Below are positions 1-7,866 of a stretch of 64,000 nt of DNA, piece after piece (within the stretch, counting starts at the first letter, position 1; the number at the start of each line of letters is the position of its first letter). Both the position numbers and the translations under genes were made by a program. The notes beneath the pieces were generated by a model. The model had not been told where the DNA came from. It did not search any database and saw nothing but the letters and a program-made list of their open reading frames with translations. Origin of the DNA: Candidatus Hydrogenedentota bacterium (GTDB taxonomy: Bacteria; Hydrogenedentota; Hydrogenedentia; Hydrogenedentales; SLHB01); assembly GCA_016215105.1 (NCBI GenBank), contig JACRLJ010000045.1, positions 6,373-70,372 of the forward strand. Reading direction: 5' to 3'.

Positions 1-1
1 G

Positions 2-871
2 ATTATTGGCGCGTTGGCAAATATAATGCTGGCGGCCGTCAAAGGAATTGCGGGAGTCTTGGGCAACTCCTACGCGCTTATTGCCGATGCGATGGAATCC
101 ACACTGGACGTGGTCGGTTCAATCGTGGTGTGGAGCGGTCTGCGGATCGCGATGACGCCTCCGGATGACGACCATCCCTACGGGCATGGTAAAGCAGAGC
201 CCCTGGCGGCCATTGTGGTCGCGTTGGGATTGATTGCGGCGGCAGTCGGAATCGCTATCGAGAGTATTCGAGAGATTCACACACCGCATCACGCGCCCCG
301 GGCGTTCACGCTGGTGGTCTTGGCGGCAGTGGTGATCGTCAAGGAGACGTTATTTCGCCTGGTGCTAACGGTGGGTACGGAAGTTCGCAGCACGGCGTCC
401 AAGTCGGACGCGTGGCATCACCGCAGTGACGCGCTGACATCCTGCGCGGCGTTTATTGGAATCAGTACCGCGTTAATTGGCGGGAAAGGGTATGAAATGG
501 CTGACGATTGGGCCGCCCTTTTCGCGTGTATCATCATCGCGTATAACGGGTGCCGCTTGATTCGGCCAGCGCTGGCGGAGGTGATGGACGCCGCCCTTTG
601 GAGCGATGTCGAGGAACATGTGCGGGAAATCGCGATTGGGGTGGACGGTGTGAAAGGGTTGGATATTTGCACGGTGCGCAAGATGGGGCTGGACTTTTTC
701 GTCGATCTGCATGTCGAGGTGGATGGAGGAATTTCCGTCCGGCAGGGGCACGACGTGGCGCATCGCGTAAAGGATAGTGTGCGCGCGGCGAATCCCGCCA
801 TTCGCGACGTACTAATTCACATCGAGCCGATTGGCGAAAGCCCCAAGAAGGGCGGGACACCGCAAATCTAA
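2..871 (+). CDS. Cation diffusion facilitator (CDF) transporter, 5' partial
   Basis: This is most of a CDF-family transporter, a cytoplasmic-membrane metal/proton antiporter that exports divalent metals. The frame is open to the left edge, so the first helix is probably lost. Visible signatures are DAMESTLD in an early helix, the HPYGHGKAEPLA loop, and DAWHHRSDALTS, which carries the H-x3-D metal site. A soluble C-terminal domain follows from about residue 195, with LHVEVD and IHIEP strands, as in CDF dimerisation domains. About 290 codons are present, close to full family length. Its stop overlaps by four bases the stop of the convergent oxidoreductase gene. The transported metal cannot be told from the sequence. 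Confidence 0.9.
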   Translation: MIGALANIMLAAVKGIAGVLGNSYALIADAMESTLDVVGSIVVWSGLRIAMTPPDDDHPYGHGKAEPLAAIVVALGLIAAAVGIAIESIREIHTPHHAPRAFTLVVLAAVVIVKETLFRLVLTVGTEVRSTASKSDAWHHRSDALTSCAAFIGISTALIGGKGYEMADDWAALFACIIIAYNGCRLIRPALAEVMDAALWSDVEEHVREIAIGVDGVKGLDICTVRKMGLDFFVDLHVEVDGGISVRQGHDVAHRVKDSVRAANPAIRDVLIHIEPIGESPKKGGTPQI

Positions 872-1893
872 GCGGGCAGGGGCAAGTGCAGGGGTAAGTG
901 TACGGTGCGCTTTTCCGCGGCGCTCTGATAGGCGGCCTGGGCCAATTCGACTGCCCGTAAGCCGTCCTCGCCGGGAATACTGATTTCGCGCTGGCCGAGA
1001 CACGCTTCTATGAACTCGCGCATTTCGCGCGCCACGCCGTTTTCCCACTCGGGGTGGATTTCCGCATAAGGAAACACTTCGCGCTCTTTTCCACTTTGGC
1101 CAATGAGCACTTGATCGAGAAGACTCTCGTAGTAGATGGTGCCGTTCGTCAGGAATACCTCGCCACTGTGACGCCCCAACTGATCGCCGCAACTGGAGGT
1201 GATGGTTCCAATCGAACCATTCTGAAATTCGATTTGTGCGGTGATGAAGTCGGAGAAATCAACTTCGGAATTCGGAAAACGGCGGTCGATCGCTGTGACA
1301 GAGGACGCCGGTCCGAGAATTTGCAGCATGAGATCAAGTTCATGGACGTTGACTTCCAGAAGCAGGCCACCGGAGGTCTCGCGCTGTAAGCGCCACGGAC
1401 GCGCCCAGCTTCCCCAGTTTCCCATCGTTCGTGTCGTACGCATGACCAAGGGGACACCGAGGTCGCCGGATGCGATACGTTCGAGGATAAAGCGATACGG
1501 GCCAATATACCGAAGTACTTGACCAATCATGAGTCCTTTGCCAACGGACTTTGCCGCGGCGATCATACTCATACATTGGTTAACGGATAAGCCCATGGGC
1601 TTCTCACAAAAAGTCGTAAGTCCGTGTTGAAGACAATCAATAGTTACCTGAGCGTGCAGGTGCTGAGGAACTGCGACGACAACTGCGTCAAGTTTTGCGT
1701 CGTGCAGCATCGTGCGGTAATCGGAAAATGTCGCGGGTTTTTCATTGGCGATACTCTTCGCTGAGGCCAACGCTTCCGGACTACCGTCGCATAGCGCAGT
1801 GACATCGGCTGCGGGGTGCGCAACCGCCGCGCGCAGCAGATCGGTTCCCATTGGGCCGAGCCCAATAAATGCCAGACGTACAACGTCTTTCAT
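868..1893 (-). CDS. Gfo/Idh/MocA family NAD(P)-dependent oxidoreductase
   Basis: This is a cytoplasmic sugar or inositol dehydrogenase-like protein of 341 residues. An N-terminal Rossmann motif (FIGLGPMG) begins near residue 9, the conserved EKP motif carrying the catalytic lysine lies near residue 97, and the C-terminal domain has a GGLLLEVNVHELD segment matching the family's active-site histidine region. There is no signal peptide, unlike the related Tat-exported protein at 42.6-44.0 kb. The start is supported by an AGGGGA ribosome site nine bases upstream. Upstream lies the candidate origin spacer, so any promoter must lie in that AT-rich DNA. The substrate is unknown. Confidence 0.88.
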   Translation of the reverse strand: MKDVVRLAFIGLGPMGTDLLRAAVAHPAADVTALCDGSPEALASAKSIANEKPATFSDYRTMLHDAKLDAVVVAVPQHLHAQVTIDCLQHGLTTFCEKPMGLSVNQCMSMIAAAKSVGKGLMIGQVLRYIGPYRFILERIASGDLGVPLVMRTTRTMGNWGSWARPWRLQRETSGGLLLEVNVHELDLMLQILGPASSVTAIDRRFPNSEVDFSDFITAQIEFQNGSIGTITSSCGDQLGRHSGEVFLTNGTIYYESLLDQVLIGQSGKEREVFPYAEIHPEWENGVAREMREFIEACLGQREISIPGEDGLRAVELAQAAYQSAAEKRTVHLPLHLPLPA

Positions 1894-2218
1894 TGTCTAG
1901 TTCCCCTAGATTTACCGATAACACAACATATTGTGAACGGGCGAAGAGCTACTTACGTAAGAGTTATCCACAGGTCAACCTGATCTATTGACGCAAAGAA
2001 CAGAATGCTTGAAAAAACAATTAATTTGAGTCGGAAACAGTTATTTCAATTCTAAGACACTGATACTAGATAGGTTACGCTTCGGTTTAAGACGGGCAAT
2101 TAGGCGCTACGTGGAATTCATCATATTCATCAACCGGGCGCCCATTGGAATCATTCACAAGTTATCCACACACACTAAGACGGGGATAGCGCGTAGCAAT
2201 ACACAATATATGGATGAA
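1894..2218. other. AT-rich spacer with DnaA boxes, candidate left half of oriC
   Basis: No gene is seen in these 325 bases. Two perfect DnaA boxes TTATCCACA lie at 1964-1972 and 2162-2170. The second is preceded, after an AG spacer, by a one-mismatch box TCATTCACA at 2151-2159, giving two boxes exactly 11 bases apart. Between them, about 2000-2070 is very AT-rich and could be an unwinding element. The same box-AG-box layout recurs on the other side of dnaN at 3910-3929. Confidence 0.6.
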
Positions 2219-3325
2219 TCAGATGCGGATCGGCATGATGACGTTGAGATACTTATCGGAAGGGGCTTCACTGAACGGCTTGAGAAGCCCTGGGCTCATG
2301 GCATCTTTCAAGACCAAACACACCATGTCAGACGACATGTGACGCAGAACGTCAAGCACAAAGTCCGGATTGAAGGCGATCTCGAGAGCTGTCCCGTCAT
2401 ACTCAATCGGCATATCTTCACTGTACTCGCCCACTTCAGGTGTTACAACACGCAAACTTAGCTGGCCTCGAGACAATCCGAAGCGCACTGAGTTAAACTT
2501 ATCACTCGTCATGGTTCGTGTACGGCGAACGGCTTCCAAGAACTGAGCGGCGTTTAGAACCGCTTCCTTATCGTGCTTCTTGGGAACAACCATGTCGTAG
2601 TTTGGGAATGAACCTTCGATAAGCGCGCTTACTAGACGCAGATTTCCAAAAGAAAACGCGGCCTGAGTCTCACCGATGTAGACATCGACTTCACCTTCAT
2701 CCGCCAGAAGACGCTCAAGCTCGCCAATCATTTTTCCTGGCACGATTACCTTGATATCGATCCCCTCGGGAATATTCTCGTTCTCGGCGTAGAGGCTCAT
2801 TCGACGGCCATCCGTAGCCACCGCTGTCAGTTTACCCCCGGTTATTTCAAGAAGTAACCCCGTAAGATTATATCGGGCCTGATCTGTGCAGAAGGCGAAC
2901 GACGTTCGCGCAAAGATGCCTTTTAATGTTGCTTGCGGCAATACCAGCGGTTCAACGCCCTCGAACGTTCGTATCGGAGGAAATTCATCCGGGGACATAC
3001 TAAACAAACGCGTTTGAATTCGACCGCAACTGAGCGTGATGACGTTGTTCTCAGACAACTCGATCGTAATTTCGTCTTGCGGTAATTCCGAAAGAATCGA
3101 CGCCATACGCTGAGAAGACACAGTCAACGAACCTGGCGCATCCACGGTGCAATCGACGGTACACTCGATACCAATCTTGAGATCAGTCGCCGACAAACGG
3201 ACAAAGCTGTCACCCGTTTCCACCAAGATATGCGAGAGAATAGGAAGCGCGGACTTTGAGGATACGACCGTCTTCACTTTGTTCACTGCATCGAGGAAAT
3301 CTTGGCGCTGAATTCTGATCTTCAT
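2219..3325 (-). CDS. dnaN: DNA polymerase III subunit beta (sliding clamp)
   Basis: This is the ring-shaped processivity clamp of the replicative polymerase. The 368-residue protein has the usual length and three repeated clamp domains (roughly 1-120, 121-245, 246-368). Typical segments are SALPILSHILVE, ATDGRRMS and the C-terminal PSDKYLNVIMPIRI, whose MPIR/MPMR type tail helps form the protein-binding pocket. I chose the ATG at 3325 because GGAG lies eight bases upstream; a GTG three bases earlier is possible. The gene stands alone, without dnaA, recF or gyrB beside it, but DnaA boxes flank it on both sides, as is usual for clamp genes near an origin. Confidence 0.96.
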   Translation of the reverse strand: MKIRIQRQDFLDAVNKVKTVVSSKSALPILSHILVETGDSFVRLSATDLKIGIECTVDCTVDAPGSLTVSSQRMASILSELPQDEITIELSENNVITLSCGRIQTRLFSMSPDEFPPIRTFEGVEPLVLPQATLKGIFARTSFAFCTDQARYNLTGLLLEITGGKLTAVATDGRRMSLYAENENIPEGIDIKVIVPGKMIGELERLLADEGEVDVYIGETQAAFSFGNLRLVSALIEGSFPNYDMVVPKKHDKEAVLNAAQFLEAVRRTRTMTSDKFNSVRFGLSRGQLSLRVVTPEVGEYSEDMPIEYDGTALEIAFNPDFVLDVLRHMSSDMVCLVLKDAMSPGLLKPFSEAPSDKYLNVIMPIRI

Positions 3326-3576
3326 CACTGGTTCTCCAGATTAGAGTCGAACGAACGGTTATTTGTGGTCTTAGTACAAGAATTTACTTAAGAGAAAAGC
3401 AGTCATAACAGTAAGGGGTGTGGATATACTGAGTAACACTGTAACTCTTTGATATTACGTAAGATATCATGTTAGTAACTTCTTGACTGCTATCCTCAAT
3501 TTATTCATTCTACCAACACATTAGCGGATTAGGTCTAAACGATATTCGTTAATCGGCGCCGGATAGTGTGTCAATT

Positions 3577-3613
3577 GTTGATAACATTGAACGGCGTGTT
3601 CAGTGTTATCAAC
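3577..3613. repeat. Near-perfect 16-bp-stem palindrome in the candidate origin
   Basis: The arms GTTGATAACA (3577-3586) and TGTTATCAAC (3604-3613) are perfect reverse complements. Inside them TGAAC (3588-3592) pairs with GTTCA (3598-3602), leaving one T/G position and the five-base loop GGCGT. Each outer arm resembles a DnaA box with one or two changes. It may be a protein-binding site or part of an origin structure. Confidence 0.75.
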
Positions 3614-3909
3614 CGAGTCCGTTTGCCGATGTTCCACGATACGCTTGATGTTATTCACACGCTCGTTTGAGGGTAATTTGTCGTAAGAAGCGACAATTTG
3701 ACATTACACAGACGGCCTGTGGAACACTCCCAATCACCGGAAAAACCAGAAAACGTGAAAAGTTGTAACTTGTTTATTATAAGCGTATTACAGAGAGCGA
3801 CATATCTCAACCGCGCCTGATTGTGATGTTCTAACTTATTACTTTACAACTACTTGCCTATGTGATAACCGATATAACTGCTAAGCGGTGGAAACACCCG
3901 GTGAACGAC

Positions 3910-3929
3910 TTATGCACAAGTTATTCACA
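3910..3929 (+). promoter_or_regulatory. Tandem DnaA boxes, 11-bp spacing
   Basis: TTATGCACA and TTATTCACA, both matching the DnaA consensus TTATNCACA, are separated by AG. The same arrangement with the same AG spacer is found at 2151-2170 on the other side of dnaN. Confidence 0.75.
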
Positions 3930-4083
3930 GGGAGCGAGCGGGTATCGTGACCCCGACGTATGCTAACAGAGGCGCCCTAGAATTGCAACTAGATCTTGTC
4001 CATAGCAATTCCAGGTGACAATAAACACGCATAAAAGCTTGTAAGCAAACGCCTTATAGACGTCTTGAATCGATCAAACAGGG

Positions 4084-6099
4084 CTAGGTTCTAATAACGC
4101 GTAAGAACTCCTCCGGAGAGACTATTCCAGCCTTTGTTTTCTCTCGACAGCGGTCAGCCATAGTCTTGAGTTTGACCGATTTTGCGATCTTATCAATGGG
4201 TTCATCGCTCGAGATCATTTTACGGAGATCAGGAGTAATCTCGACGACCTCGAAGATTCCGGTCCGGCCTTTGCTTCCGGTGTGGTAGCACGCCTCACAC
4301 CCTTTTCCGCGGTATAACTTCTTGGTGGCGTCCGGCAACCCGATGGACTTAAGAAGCGGCTTGGCAGGAACGAAGGGAGTCGCGCAGTTGCTGCAAATCT
4401 TTCGAACCAACCGTTGACCGATTACGGCAGTGAGGGCGCTTGCGATGAGGTACGAGGGGATACCCATGTTCCGCAGAGTGCTGATCGCTTCCGGAGCGTC
4501 ATTGGTGTGCATCGTACTGAAGACCAAGTGACCGGTCATGGCGGCCCGGATGGCGATTCGGGCAGTGTCCGCATCGCGGATTTCGCCGACGAGCAGGACG
4601 TCGATATCCTGACGTAACGCGGCGCGGAGTGTATTGGCGAAGGTAAGGTCAATGTCCGTATCGATTTGGACCTGGTTTATGCCTGAGAGCTGATATTCGA
4701 CCGGGTCTTCGAGCGTGACGATACTGTCGGTCATGACGTTCTTCTGGTTCAAGGCGGCGTAAAGTGTTGTCGTCTTACCGCTGCCGGTCGGTCCCGTAAC
4801 CAGGATCATACCGTAGGGCTGTTCGATCATACGGATGAGCTTCTGGTAATCGTCCTGCTCAAGACCCAAGTCTTTGATACCAGCCAGAACGGAGCTTTGG
4901 TCTAACAACCGCAACACTACGCGTTCACCGAGGTAGGTGGGTAAGGTGGCGACGCGGATGTCGAATTCCATATCGCCGACGACCATGCCAATATGGCCGT
5001 CTTGCGGATGGCGCGTTTCGGTTATGTCCATATCGGACATAATCTTGACGCGTGAGACGACGGCGGCTTCGATGTCTCGCGGAATGCTCATGACGTCGTG
5101 GAGAATGCCATCGATACGGTACCGCACGCGCATTTCGGGATCTTGCGGATCCAGGTGGATGTCCGTGGCTCCAGAGTTGGCCGCGCCCTCGATAATGGTT
5201 GACACGAGCTTCATAACCGGGGCGCCCGAAGCCTGCCGCGCGATTTCTTCGAATCGCGACTTATCCAACTTGGGACTCTCCACTGCAGCTTGTTCGTTGG
5301 CCATTGCATTCTTCTCCTCGGTAGCTTTTTCCTTGGACTTGGCTTTAGCTTTGGATTTGTCGTTCTTGCCGACAGCTTTTTCGGGGGTCTTGCTCAGCAT
5401 ATCCGGCGTTTTTGCGTCCGCAGGCCGTGTCGCCGGGCCAGCCTGCGCCAGCTTTTGTTTGAGCGCGACGTAGCGGGCGGCAATTTCTTGTCTGATATCG
5501 GGCGAGGTGGTCAAGACCGGATGAATATGTTTACCGAGGATCATGCCAGCGTCTTTGAGGCCGTCCCGTGTGTTGGGTTCTGTAATCAACACCGTGACCT
5601 TGTCCGCCTCGATGCGTATTGGCACCATCCGATGCTTGAGGGCGATATTCTCGGGAACGGCTTCCAAGGCGGTCTTTTGGCTTGGAGTCTTTTCGAGCTC
5701 CGCGAATTCCAGGCCATACTGCTTTGCCAGCGCCAGCGCCTTGGTGCGGGGCGTAATCCAGCCCCGATCCATGAGGATGTTGCCCAGCAGGCGTCCATTG
5801 CGCTTTTGTTCCGTCAAGGCGTCGGTGAGTTGCGTTTCCGTTATTGCCTTGAGTTCGACGAGGGCGCGGCCCAGGCTCTGGTGTTCATCTTTGACGGCTT
5901 TTCCAAACGGGTGGAACTCGTACCGCAGTACGTCTTCCATGACGCCGAAAGGAATCATCTTCAATTGCAGCAACTGCCGGTACCACGGAATGCCGCTTTC
6001 CTTTTCCCGCGCTTGCGCTCGGGCCAAGTCCTCGCGGGTAATCACGTCCTGCCGGATCAGTTCCTCACCTAGGTTTGCGCTACTGCGTTCATCAGCCAT
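4084..6099 (-). CDS. gspE: Type II secretion / type IV pilus assembly ATPase (GspE/PilB family)
   Basis: This hexameric cytoplasmic ATPase drives assembly of pilin-like fibres. Of 671 residues, the first ~215 hold repeated MshEN/GspE_N-type segments (LGEEL near 10, LGRALVELKAI near 77, LLGNILMDRGWI near 110), followed by a lysine-rich low-complexity linker (~216-275). The motor domain has a Walker A box GPTGSGKTTT near residue 436, a Walker B-type LLVGEIRD, the TGHLVFSTMHTND segment, and a tetracysteine zinc site (CSNC ... CEAC). The start ATG has AGGA eight bases upstream. It is alone here; its likely partners are the GspF and pseudopilin genes at 51-56 kb and the prepilins at 29-33 kb. GspE and PilB cannot be separated from sequence alone. 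Confidence 0.93.
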   Translation of the reverse strand: MADERSSANLGEELIRQDVITREDLARAQAREKESGIPWYRQLLQLKMIPFGVMEDVLRYEFHPFGKAVKDEHQSLGRALVELKAITETQLTDALTEQKRNGRLLGNILMDRGWITPRTKALALAKQYGLEFAELEKTPSQKTALEAVPENIALKHRMVPIRIEADKVTVLITEPNTRDGLKDAGMILGKHIHPVLTTSPDIRQEIAARYVALKQKLAQAGPATRPADAKTPDMLSKTPEKAVGKNDKSKAKAKSKEKATEEKNAMANEQAAVESPKLDKSRFEEIARQASGAPVMKLVSTIIEGAANSGATDIHLDPQDPEMRVRYRIDGILHDVMSIPRDIEAAVVSRVKIMSDMDITETRHPQDGHIGMVVGDMEFDIRVATLPTYLGERVVLRLLDQSSVLAGIKDLGLEQDDYQKLIRMIEQPYGMILVTGPTGSGKTTTLYAALNQKNVMTDSIVTLEDPVEYQLSGINQVQIDTDIDLTFANTLRAALRQDIDVLLVGEIRDADTARIAIRAAMTGHLVFSTMHTNDAPEAISTLRNMGIPSYLIASALTAVIGQRLVRKICSNCATPFVPAKPLLKSIGLPDATKKLYRGKGCEACYHTGSKGRTGIFEVVEITPDLRKMISSDEPIDKIAKSVKLKTMADRCREKTKAGIVSPEEFLRVIRT

Positions 6100-6254
6100 G
6101 TATCCGTCCTTTCTCAGTCAGGGGCCTTAGAGATCGCCGCATCATTCTATGAATAGTAATAATGAATCGCAAAGTATTTTTTTCAGCCGCTTGGACCGTA
6201 TCCAACTAGTGTACTGATTCGCACGGACATCGGTTGCGTTTCAACCGCTTTTCG

Positions 6255-6953
6255 TTACCTTGCGCAAGTTTCGTGACGGATGCCGCTGGAACCGGCGACG
6301 ATGAGATCCGTCGCCATGCCCAGAAACAGTCCGTGGCCTACGATACCGGCGTGCTCGTTCAATTTCTGGGCGATGGACCGGGGATCCGGGATAGGTCCGA
6401 AGGCGCAATCGAGAATGAGATTGCCCTGATCGGTGTTGAACGGCTGGCCGTCCGTAGCGCGGCGGAGTTTAGGGGTTGCGCCGATCGATTCGAGGTAGAG
6501 GGTGTGCGCGCGCAGTCCGAAGGGCAGTACTTCGACAGGAACGGGCCAAGTTGTTCCCAGAGTGGGTGAGCACTTTGACTCGTCGACGATGATGACGTAG
6601 CGCTTTGTGGCCTGGCCGACAATCTTTTCGCGGAGAAGAGCGCCACCGCCGCCTTTGATGACATTGAGGGCGGGGTCAACTTCGTCAGCGCCGTCAATGG
6701 TAATGTCTACTGCGGGCTGTTCTTCGAGTGTGGCGAGCGGGATACCGAGTTCTCGGGCGTCGCGCTCGACGGTCAGCGAACAAGGGATGGCCGCGATATC
6801 GCGCAGTTCTCCGGAGTGAATACGGTCCGCGATGCGCCGCACGGCCCAGATCGCGGTCGAGCCGTGACCTAGCCCGACTACCATACCGGGTTTGACAAAA
6901 GTGACCGCGTGTTCAGCGGCCATTCGTTTGAAGCTGGCTAGATCCTGATTCAT
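6255..6953 (-). CDS. rpiA: Ribose-5-phosphate isomerase A
   Basis: RpiA interconverts ribose 5-phosphate and ribulose 5-phosphate in the non-oxidative pentose phosphate pathway. The 232-residue protein has family length. The substrate loop reads GLGHGSTA (the usual GLGTGSTA with one change), the acidic motif is [10 protein letters not shown], and the catalytic-lysine segment is [11 protein letters not shown]. The frame stays open far upstream, but the family N-terminus starts at the ATG ending at 6953, so the longer version is rejected. It is transcribed away from the esterase gene; the two share a 121-base promoter region. The pentose product also feeds purine synthesis, whose genes lie 4 kb away. 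Confidence 0.93.
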   Translation of the reverse strand: MNQDLASFKRMAAEHAVTFVKPGMVVGLGHGSTAIWAVRRIADRIHSGELRDIAAIPCSLTVERDARELGIPLATLEEQPAVDITIDGADEVDPALNVIKGGGGALLREKIVGQATKRYVIIVDESKCSPTLGTTWPVPVEVLPFGLRAHTLYLESIGATPKLRRATDGQPFNTDQGNLILDCAFGPIPDPRSIAQKLNEHAGIVGHGLFLGMATDLIVAGSSGIRHETCAR

Positions 6954-7074
6954 CGTGCTTGTAGAATTCCGTTTGTCTGGCATTGAGTACGCACCGGCGG
7001 ATGAGACCGTCTTGCCTTTTGGCCTCCGCCGCGATAAGGTGTGCTTCGATTTTGGCGAGGAGGAGTATAGTGCA

Positions 7075-7821
7075 ATGACGATGAGATTGTATATTTCGGC
7101 GCTGATCGCGGTAGCCGCGTGTGGAGGGTGTGTGACACATCGTATGAGCAACGCAACTGCGGAGCGAGCCGGCATAGCGACCGGCTTCCTCAACAAGAGT
7201 TTGAAGGTCGACGGGAAAGAGCGCGGGTACGTGGTGTATGTGCCGCGCGCATATGATCCCGGCAAGAAATGGCCGCTCATCGTGTTCCTGCACGGCGCCG
7301 GCGAGCGCGGCGACGATGGGCTGATTCAGAGTGACGTGGGTCTTGGGCGCGCCATCCGTCAGAATCCGGACCGGTTTCCGTGTGTGGTGGTTATGCCGCA
7401 ATGCCCGGGCAGGGTGTGGTGGGACGAGGCCGCCGACGAGATTGAGTTGGCATACCAGAAGACGGTTAAGGAGTACTCGATCGACTCGAGCCGAACCTAT
7501 CTGACGGGACTTTCGATGGGCGGGTATGGAACGTGGGTCTACGGCGCCCAGCACATCGATCGATACGCTGCGCTGGCGCCGATTTGTGGGGGTGGAAAAC
7601 CGGAAGACGCCGCGACGTTGGCGAAGGTCCCCATCTGGGCGTTTCACGGCGCGGTGGACGAGGTGGTCAAGCCGGACGAATCGCGCAAGATGGTCGAGGC
7701 GGTCAAGGCCGCAGGTGGTAAAGTGAAGTACACCGAATATCCGGATCTGCACCATAATTCGTGGGACGCCACCTACGGCGACGCCGAGGTTATCAAGTGG
7801 CTGCTTTCGCAGAAGCGCTGA
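7075..7821 (+). CDS. Secreted alpha/beta-hydrolase (esterase-like) lipoprotein
   Basis: This 248-residue protein looks like a carboxylesterase/phospholipase of the prolyl-oligopeptidase-like group, often found beside polysaccharide-degrading enzymes. A short hydrophobic leader ends in VAAC, a plausible lipobox. The nucleophile motif is GLSMGGYG, the oxyanion segment is FLHGAGERG, the acid is likely in GAVDEVVKP and the histidine in DLHHNSWD. The start at 7075 has GAGGAGGAG nine bases upstream; a second ATG two codons later is possible. Its TGA overlaps an ATG (TGATG) that would begin the next gene, suggesting coupling to the glycosidase. The natural substrate is not known. Confidence 0.85.
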   Translation: MTMRLYISALIAVAACGGCVTHRMSNATAERAGIATGFLNKSLKVDGKERGYVVYVPRAYDPGKKWPLIVFLHGAGERGDDGLIQSDVGLGRAIRQNPDRFPCVVVMPQCPGRVWWDEAADEIELAYQKTVKEYSIDSSRTYLTGLSMGGYGTWVYGAQHIDRYAALAPICGGGKPEDAATLAKVPIWAFHGAVDEVVKPDESRKMVEAVKAAGGKVKYTEYPDLHHNSWDATYGDAEVIKWLLSQKR

Positions 7822-7866
7822 TGAGGGTGAATCGAAAGCGCGACTAAACCAGACGAGGGGCTGAAG

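Larger units (their letters stand above)
3326..4083. other. Candidate replication origin spacer (right half of oriC)
   Basis: This 758-base AT-rich spacer has no credible gene. Perfect DnaA boxes are TTATTCACA at 3651-3659, TTATGCACA at 3910-3918 and TTATTCACA at 3921-3929. The last two are separated only by AG. A long palindrome at 3577-3613 contains two degenerate boxes (TTATCAAC type). A small inverted repeat (TTGTCG/CGACAA) lies at 3678-3696. AT-rich runs at about 3361-3540 and 3760-3800 could be unwinding regions. DnaA boxes beside dnaN are a classical origin sign; no strand-bias analysis was possible here. Confidence 0.6.

Noticed and set aside
6954-7280. N-terminal extension of rpiA
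   Set aside because: RpiA homology begins at the ATG ending at 6953 and the extension would overlap the divergent esterase gene and its ribosome site.
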